From assembly GCA_023014365.1 (NCBI GenBank), contig JAEBUN010000002.1, positions 310,001 through 374,000 of the forward strand: a stretch of DNA of 64,000 nt, read 5' to 3'. This document shows, one piece after another, positions 58,201 to 64,000 of the stretch (within the stretch, counting starts at the first letter, position 1; every line of letters starts with the position of its first letter). The stretch is from Lepiota brunneoincarnata. Lineage: Eukaryota > Basidiomycota > Agaricomycetes > Agaricales > Agaricaceae. Position numbers and translations under genes: made by a program. Below the pieces are notes generated by a model. The model did not search any database. It was not told the origin of the DNA and saw nothing but the letters and a program-made list of their open reading frames with translations.

Positions 58201-59044
58201 TGTTGAGGGAAAGAAGACGAATGGGGGCCTCAGCAAAAAACGGGAAGGATATGTGTTCAAAATCGGAGACGTGCGGGTCGCATTGGTATTTCTATTTCTC
58301 GTACATCTTGGTTTCTTTGGAATTGGAAAGTATGTCGTTTCTCCTTCTTTGTTCCATGCTTTTGACCTAGCAACCCTACACGTAGTGTCGCCTCTATCTC
58401 GTGAGCACCGCTATCTAATGCCTGTAATCACTTATGCTAATTTTCGGCTCTAGGTCGTTCTACCTCGCACCCGTATACCGCCTCATACCAGTATTTAATC
58501 CTTTCTCGATGGCATGTTTACTCGTAAGTCTCTTTCCATCCAGCGAATCCCCAAGCTGAAACATACTCTGGCCAGCTCTACAAACTACTCGCCCCATATG
58601 TGATGCTATCCATCATCTTTGCACTCCTCAACCGTGTACTCCAACTTCCGCCTTACTCACTTCTCCTTGTCGCGTTGACCATGATAGATGGTAAGCATTG
58701 ACCTTCTCCCCAATTGCAATTAGCTTATGCTCACGGGTGCTCTGGACGGAATAGTGATGACTCTAACGTTCTTCTACCGTGTTCGCGATACTGGCTCGTG
58801 GCTCGAAATTGGCGAATCAATCACGTTTTTCGTTATTACTTCGCTTTTGTTTTTGTTCTCTGCGGGGATGAGCGTGTTGGGGGAGTGTTTGATGAAGGAC
58901 GCTCTCGAAATGCTGCCGTTCGGTGCGGGTAGTAGCGAGATGATTCAACGAGAAAGAGAAGGCAAGAGTTGGGAGGGTAATGGCGTGGCAGGTGGTGCTG
59001 AGGTTGTGAAAGGGAAAGGCATGAAGAAGAGACGGCTAGGCTAG
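55276..59044 (+). CDS. mcd4: GPI ethanolamine phosphate transferase 1 (Mcd4/PIG-N)
   Basis: The ER membrane enzyme that adds phosphoethanolamine to the first mannose of the GPI anchor. The start [14 protein letters not shown] (55276) leads to the first membrane helix and then [12 protein letters not shown], the Mcd4-specific motif. The luminal sulfatase-like domain has DGLRADLLF (first metal Asp), [27 protein letters not shown] and [17 protein letters not shown] long series of membrane segments follows ([50 protein letters not shown], ...) to the last helix pair and a basic tail ending MKKRRLG at 59044. About a dozen short introns. I saw no obvious break, although frame in the 57000-57130 part was not fully resolved. 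Confidence 0.9.
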
Positions 59045-59100
59045 AACTTATGCGATGTATTTGGGTCTAGGTTGCTTCGCTGAGGGACCAAGGGGTACTA

Positions 59101-59117
59101 ATATATATATATATATT
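59101..59117. repeat. (AT)n microsatellite
   Basis: TATATATATATATATAT just downstream of the Mcd4 stop, likely in its 3' flank. Confidence 0.8.
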
Positions 59118-59297
59118 GTAATTTTAGAGCCCTCCAATCAAAATGCGTGTTGTTGCGCCAAATGTATAACATTGCGTGGACGCACGGAGGCCGGTAAATG
59201 GGCAAAGAGAGGCCAACGGGTGGAGCTTTGTGGCACCTAGACCCTTTAAACGGCCACCTCGCCGCTTCATTTCCTTCACTTCACGGTCCCCGAGATC

Positions 59298-60113
59298 ATG
59301 CCGTCCGCAGACCCAGAGATTTCAGACTGCTACCAGCCCAACTCTCAACTTTCCCTCCAGCTCGAGGGCGCCCCCGACCTTGTCGACGTGGACGTGATCC
59401 GTCCCATCACACCGTTCGCGATGGGCCAAATTCTGGTTGTTCAAGCATCTTCTGTAGAAACCGCAGAATATTTGCAGCTACCCCGAGAGGTTCCATTCAT
59501 TATCAAAGTCTACGACCCCCGCTTCTTCGATCATCGTCAACTCAAACACAAACCCAGGCATTGGACATATGCTGCCGAATGCGAAGCTATCCGAAATCGC
59601 GCACCCCCCAGGGCTCGGGATCCCAATTTCGGACCGTGGGTACGACCCGAAGACGAGGATGCGGCAGGCTGGGAAGAATGGTATTACCAGAATGCGGAGG
59701 CACAGTATCACCATGAAATTACTGCATATCGGGGGCTGGCCCCCTTACAGGGTACTTCCATTCCACTATACTACGGGACAGGGGTCCTAAGACTCTCTGA
59801 CAGAGCGATATCCCTGCGTTTTATTCTGCTTGAATTCGTAGCCGACGCAGAGAGGCTGAACAAGGTCAACCCAGAAACAGTGGATTTGTCACTTGCTCAA
59901 TCGCTCGTCGATGTCGTTAGACGATTCTGCGAACCCGGGGTGGTGCATACGGATATGAACTCAGGGAACATCTTGTTTGCTCCGGGTGAGCGTCCTACGC
60001 GTACTGTAGTCATCGACTTTGGAGAATCAGGCTACCGAGAGGATGAGTCGGACAAGGAATGGGCACAGATCGTCAAAAAGAACGCCAATGCTATTTGCAG
60101 GGGAAGCGTTTGA
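59298..60113 (+). CDS. Protein kinase-like / phosphotransferase-like protein, 271 aa
   Basis: A single-exon frame. It begins MPSADPEISDCYQPN, then VPFIIKVYDPRFFD (candidate nucleotide-binding Lys), a long insert (DPNFGPWVRPEDEDAAGWEEW), FILLEFVADAERL (hinge-like), GVVHTDMNSGNILF (catalytic loop H-x-D-x4-N) and TVVIDFGESGY (DFG-like metal loop). Kinase-fold residues are therefore present. The N-lobe is short and the C-lobe after DFG is nearly absent. It resembles the small kinase-like families expanded in agaricomycetes. Substrate unknown; it may be a pseudokinase-like binder. The frame could continue through an intron after 60110. Confidence 0.75.
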   Translation: MPSADPEISDCYQPNSQLSLQLEGAPDLVDVDVIRPITPFAMGQILVVQASSVETAEYLQLPREVPFIIKVYDPRFFDHRQLKHKPRHWTYAAECEAIRNRAPPRARDPNFGPWVRPEDEDAAGWEEWYYQNAEAQYHHEITAYRGLAPLQGTSIPLYYGTGVLRLSDRAISLRFILLEFVADAERLNKVNPETVDLSLAQSLVDVVRRFCEPGVVHTDMNSGNILFAPGERPTRTVVIDFGESGYREDESDKEWAQIVKKNANAICRGSV

Positions 60114-60606
60114 AGGGTTTTCTGAATTTAAACGTAACGTTACTAACAACATACCCCAGTGCTTTGTGTATTGCAGCGGGCATTCTGATTAGAGGGCTCA
60201 GAAAATTGCACCCCAGGGACCAGCAGAGAAGTGTAGGATCTGGTCATAGCCCAATTCTCGCCGTTTCATTCTGGCGTTGGTCATCGCCTCGTCCTTTGAC
60301 GAAATTGTGCTAACTTCCTCGTCACAACACGCGGCGAATGGCTGTGTCCGTGTATGACGTCAGGGTGATCAGGATAGGCTGTTGATAATTCGATTGCTTA
60401 AAGCTGTATCAACACGCGTCTTGAGCTGCGGCATAGTTGCTGCCTCTTGACACTTTCTGCTCCCCGCCTACACAAGAACGAAACTGGAGGCGTGTCGGTC
60501 AGACTCAGGTTCTTTGTTCAGGTGCTTCGGACGCTCATCGATGTTGCAGATATAATGGGATCAAACATATCACGTATTGGCGACGGTAGTGGAATCGGCC
60601 GTAAGC
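60114..60606. other. Intergenic, kinase-like gene to TPR-CHAT gene
   Basis: No gene recognised. It probably holds the 3' end of the kinase-like gene and the promoter of the next gene. Confidence 0.4.
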
Positions 60607-63600
60607 ATGGAATCGCACGGACAATGGCATGACAGTGACGAGGTTCAATATCCTCATATATCACTAGGGGATATGCTGGATTTCATGCAGGAGGCGATAT
60701 CTGAAGAACTCAGGCACGCCCCTGACAGCGAAGGCCGGCATGAACTGCTTAGCGCTCTGGGGTGTTTGTTCTTCACTCAATATGAGCACACAAGAGACGT
60801 TGCATATATTCAGAAAGCGATTCCCATACTACGGAAGGCTATCAGTCTCACTCCCCGTGGTCACCCGGATCTCCCCACTAGGCTCGGCTATCTCGGCGGT
60901 TCATTCCAAACTCGTTTCAAACATTATGGAGACTGTGAAGACATCCAGACGGCGATCTCTGTTTTGCAGAAGGCCGTTAAGCTTACTCCTCCTGGTTACA
61001 CGGGTCCACATTTCTGGCTCGATCACCTTGGAGCTTCGTTCATTCATCGGTTCGAACACTCGGGAGACCCTAGAGATATTCAGGAGGCAATTTCTGTGCA
61101 GCGTAGAGCTATTACGCTTGCTCCTCCCGGACATCTTGACCTACTTGGAAAGCTCAGTAATCTCGGAGATTCGCTTCGAATGGGGTTCCGATGCACGGGA
61201 GATTTCAAAGATCTCCAGGAGGCAATTCGTGTGCTGCAAGAAGCAGTTGAGCTCGCTCCCCCTGGGTATTCACACCTGCCCACCGTACTCAATAATCTTG
61301 GGCTTTCATTCCAAACTCGGTTTGAGCACACAGGAGACCTTGAGGATATTCATGAAGCAGTTTCTGTGCTGCGTAGGTCTGTCGAGCTTACTCCTCCTGG
61401 CCATCCGGATCTCCCTCCCAGGCTCAACAATCTTGGGGGCTCGCTCGCTACTCGGTTCGGACGCCTGGGAGACATTGAGGACGTCGAAGAGGCAATATCT
61501 TGGCAGCGGAAGGCTATTGATCTCACGCCTCCTGACCATCCAGATCTGTCCCGATGGCTCCACAATCTTGGAGATTCCTTCCGAGCTCAGTTCGAACAGA
61601 TGGGTGATCTTGGAGTCTCTGGAGATATTCAGGGGGCGGTTTCTGTAATGCGTAAATCTGTCGAGCTCACCCCTCCCAGACATGCAGCCCTGTCTGGCAG
61701 ACTCAGCAGTCTCGCAATTTTGCTCCGAAATCAGTTCAAGTGCACAGGCCACCTTCAGGAAATCCAGGAGGCAATTTCTATCCAACAGAGAGCACTTGAG
61801 CTCGCTCCTCCCAGCCATCCACGCCTGGCTGCGGGGCTCAATACTCTTGGGATTTTGTTCTCAGATCGGTTTGCACATGCAGGAGACCTCGGAGACATCC
61901 AGCAGGCAATTTCCTTGCAGCGGAAGGCCGTTGAGCTCACCCCTGCTGACCATTCAGATCTACCTACAAGGCTCGGTAATCTTGGAGGTTCACTCAATGC
62001 TCGGTTTGAGCATCTGGGAGACCTCGGAGATATTCAAGAAGCGATTGACGTGCACCGAACGGCTGTTGAGCTCATGCCTCCTGACCATCCAGACCTTCCC
62101 GGATGGCTCAATAATCTTGGAATTTCTTTTCAAACTCGGTTTGAACGTATGAGTGACCTTGGAGACATTCAGGCGGCAATTGTTGTACAGCAGAAAGCAA
62201 TTCACCTCACCCCTCCTTGCCATGCAGAGCTACCTATGCTACTCAACAACCTTGGCGTTTCATTTCAAAGACGATTTGAACGCACAAGAGACCTTGTGGA
62301 TATTGAGGGAGCCATTTCTGTACTCCGTAGATCCATTGAACTCACTCCTCCTGGCCACTCCGACCTCCTTGCTAGGCTCAACAATCTCGGGGCTTCATTC
62401 TTGATTCAATTCCAATATACAGGAAATGCGGGAGATATTCAAGAGGCAATATCTTTGCATCGAAAAACCGTTGACCTCACTCCTCCCGGCCACCCAGACT
62501 TGTCAGGATGGCTCCACAATTTCGGAAATTCATTCCAAATCCAGTTTGAACACACAGGTGACCTCGGAGATATTCGGGAGGCAATATCTATACTGCGCAA
62601 ATCTATTGCGCTCACCCCCACCGACCATGCCGAGCTGCCTTCCAGACTCAACAGCCTTGGAATTTCGTTCTTCACTCGGTACAAAATTACAGGAGATATA
62701 GGAGACATCCAGGAAGCAATAACATTGCTGCAGAAGGCCGTTGCGCTCACACCTCTTGGCCATGCAGGCCTTCCTGGTATGCTCAGTGAACTTGGGAAAC
62801 TATACCGAACCCAGTATCAGGTCACCATGGAAAGTGCCGTCCTGAATAAAGCCCTTGACTGCTTCCGCCGAGCAGCTCACGCTCCCACTGGGACTCCCAC
62901 TACACGCCTCGCCGCTGCCCGACTGTGGGCTCGCCTCTGTCAGCTATCTGATCCACCACAGTCATTGACCGCATTTGACAAGGTCATTGAATTGCTTTCT
63001 CTGGTCGCTGGTTTGGAACAAACAATGCATAGTCGTCATTCGCAGTCCTCAGGGTTGCTGATACATCCAATCTTTCGTTGGAAGCAGCTGCTACTGCATT
63101 TTCACTCGGGAGCGTTGAAAAGGCTTTAGAGTGGCTCGAACAAGGCAGGTGCATCGTCTGGACCCAACTCAATACCTTACGCACCCCACTCGATTCCCTC
63201 CGCGCCCATGATAAAACACTCGCCGACCGTATTCTGCATGTCTCGAGGTCCCTCGAGGCGGCAGGTTCCCGCACGGCTCCACTGATCCCCAACAAAGACC
63301 ACACAGGAGAAGAGAATATGACATTACACGCCGAGGCGAAGCGACATATTGAGCTTGCCAAGGAATGGGACCAACTGCTTGCAACCACCCGTGAAATCCC
63401 GGGCTTTGAAACTTTCCTTCGTTCAACACCCGCATCTGCTCTGATCGAGGGCTTACCATCATGGGGCACGACGATTGTCATAAATGTTCACCGTGACCGT
63501 TGCGATGCCCTTGCCCTCTCTTCCAATCCTCGAAGCCAGATTCACATTCCACTCCCTCATTTTTCATATGACAAGGCATCTAAGCTCCGCGGACATTTGC

Positions 63601-64000
63601 AGAAAAGCTTAGCCGACATGGGTATGCGGGCGCGGGGATACGAGGCAGGGCTCGACAGCAGGGGAGATGTGGAAAGCGATATTGAAACAGCGGCCGAGGA
63701 TGGAGCTCGAGATGCCGCCAACCGAGGAGGACGTCCCTCGCCCTTTGTTCCAAAGACGATCAGAGCAATCTTGAAGGAGTTGTGGATTGATGTGGCAAAG
63801 CCAATCATTGACCGTCTCGGGTATTTGGTGAGCATGCACCACTTATGGTACATAGATTTGGTGCTAACAATGCAAATATCATGTTCTGTAGTCGTTAAGT
63901 CTCCCAGCGGAGAAGCATCGGATCTGGTGGTGCACCACGGGTCCTCTTACATTCTTGCCGCTTCATGCCGCAGGCATCTACGATGCACCAGATGGGCCCA
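60607..64000 (+). CDS. TPR-CHAT domain protein, partial at window end
   Basis: CHAT is a caspase-fold peptidase domain; in fungi it follows long TPR arrays. I prefer MESHGQWHDSDEV at 60607 over the upstream in-frame ATG at 60577. From about 60790 to 62870 there are 14 full 45-residue TPR-like repeats plus a partial one (pattern KAVELTPPGHPDLP..LNNLG.SF..RFE..GDL.DIQEAIS), with a short insert in repeat 6 (GDLGVSGDIQ). Then SLEAAATAFSLG..EKALEWLEQGRCIVWTQLNTLRTPLD, EWDQLLATTREIPGFETFL, TIVINVHRDRCDAL, the family linker. An intron at about 63828-63890 precedes the CHAT start (EKHRIWWCTTGPLTFLPLHAAGIY). The catalytic His-Cys part lies beyond 64000. Near 63050 a one-base frame change separates the TPR frame from the linker and has no good intron. 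Confidence 0.85.

Noticed and set aside
60790..62870. Periodic 135-bp repeats as a CRISPR-like or satellite array
   Set aside because: The period is exactly 45 codons, with conserved TPR-like protein pattern and synonymous drift. It is a coding repeat.

Overview
The window is nuclear DNA of a filamentous basidiomycete. Genes are split by many short introns (about 50-65 nt, GT...AG, CTRAY-type branch points). Host genes include a fungal class I histone deacetylase, an Mcd4/PIG-N enzyme, a UapA-type purine permease, an aryl-alcohol-oxidase-like GMC gene, a DUF6534-type membrane protein and a TPR-CHAT protein. The 45-residue TPR style and the repeat load suggest an agaricomycete, possibly Ceratobasidiaceae (Rhizoctonia-like); that placement is inference.

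Region by region. 1-2.8 kb: a divergent RBX1-like RING-H2 gene and one copy of a 0.73-kb repeat. 2.8-12 kb: a 5'-truncated Ty1/copia element split by a complete Ty3/gypsy chromovirus (E1, minus strand, 3385-11570, TSD CGTCT). 12-14.8 kb: an unknown multi-exon gene broken by a non-autonomous hAT-like transposon, which itself holds a solo LTR of the E1 family. 17.1-17.8 kb: the second copy of the 0.73-kb repeat. 18.9-35.1 kb: a second Ty3/gypsy lineage (E3, minus strand) containing a complete chromovirus (E2, plus strand, 22389-30630, TSD GGTCA) and an unrelated solo LTR. Removing both insertions restores one continuous E3 gag-pol frame.

35.4-50.4 kb: mixed gene and repeat land. It holds a secreted lysozyme-like (SLT/GH23) gene, two paralogous small basic-protein loci with a shared promoter block, a frameshifted GMC oxidoreductase, a DUF6534-type gene, a CACTA-like MITE, a solo LTR of the E3 family and one hypothetical ORF. 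50.6-64 kb: an ordinary gene-dense block with NAT purine permease (-), HDAC (-), Mcd4/PIG-N (+, sharing a 164-bp divergent promoter with HDAC), a small kinase-like protein (+) and a TPR-CHAT protein (+, running off the window).

The most interesting material is in the retroelements. Both chromoviruses carry extra ORFs downstream of the chromodomain, with tandem zinc knuckles and a SUMO-interaction-like IDLT motif; in E2 one of these ORFs runs through the 3' LTR. Many premature stops look like CGA to TGA changes, and the differences between paired LTRs are almost all transitions, pointing to cytosine-deamination or RIP-like decay.
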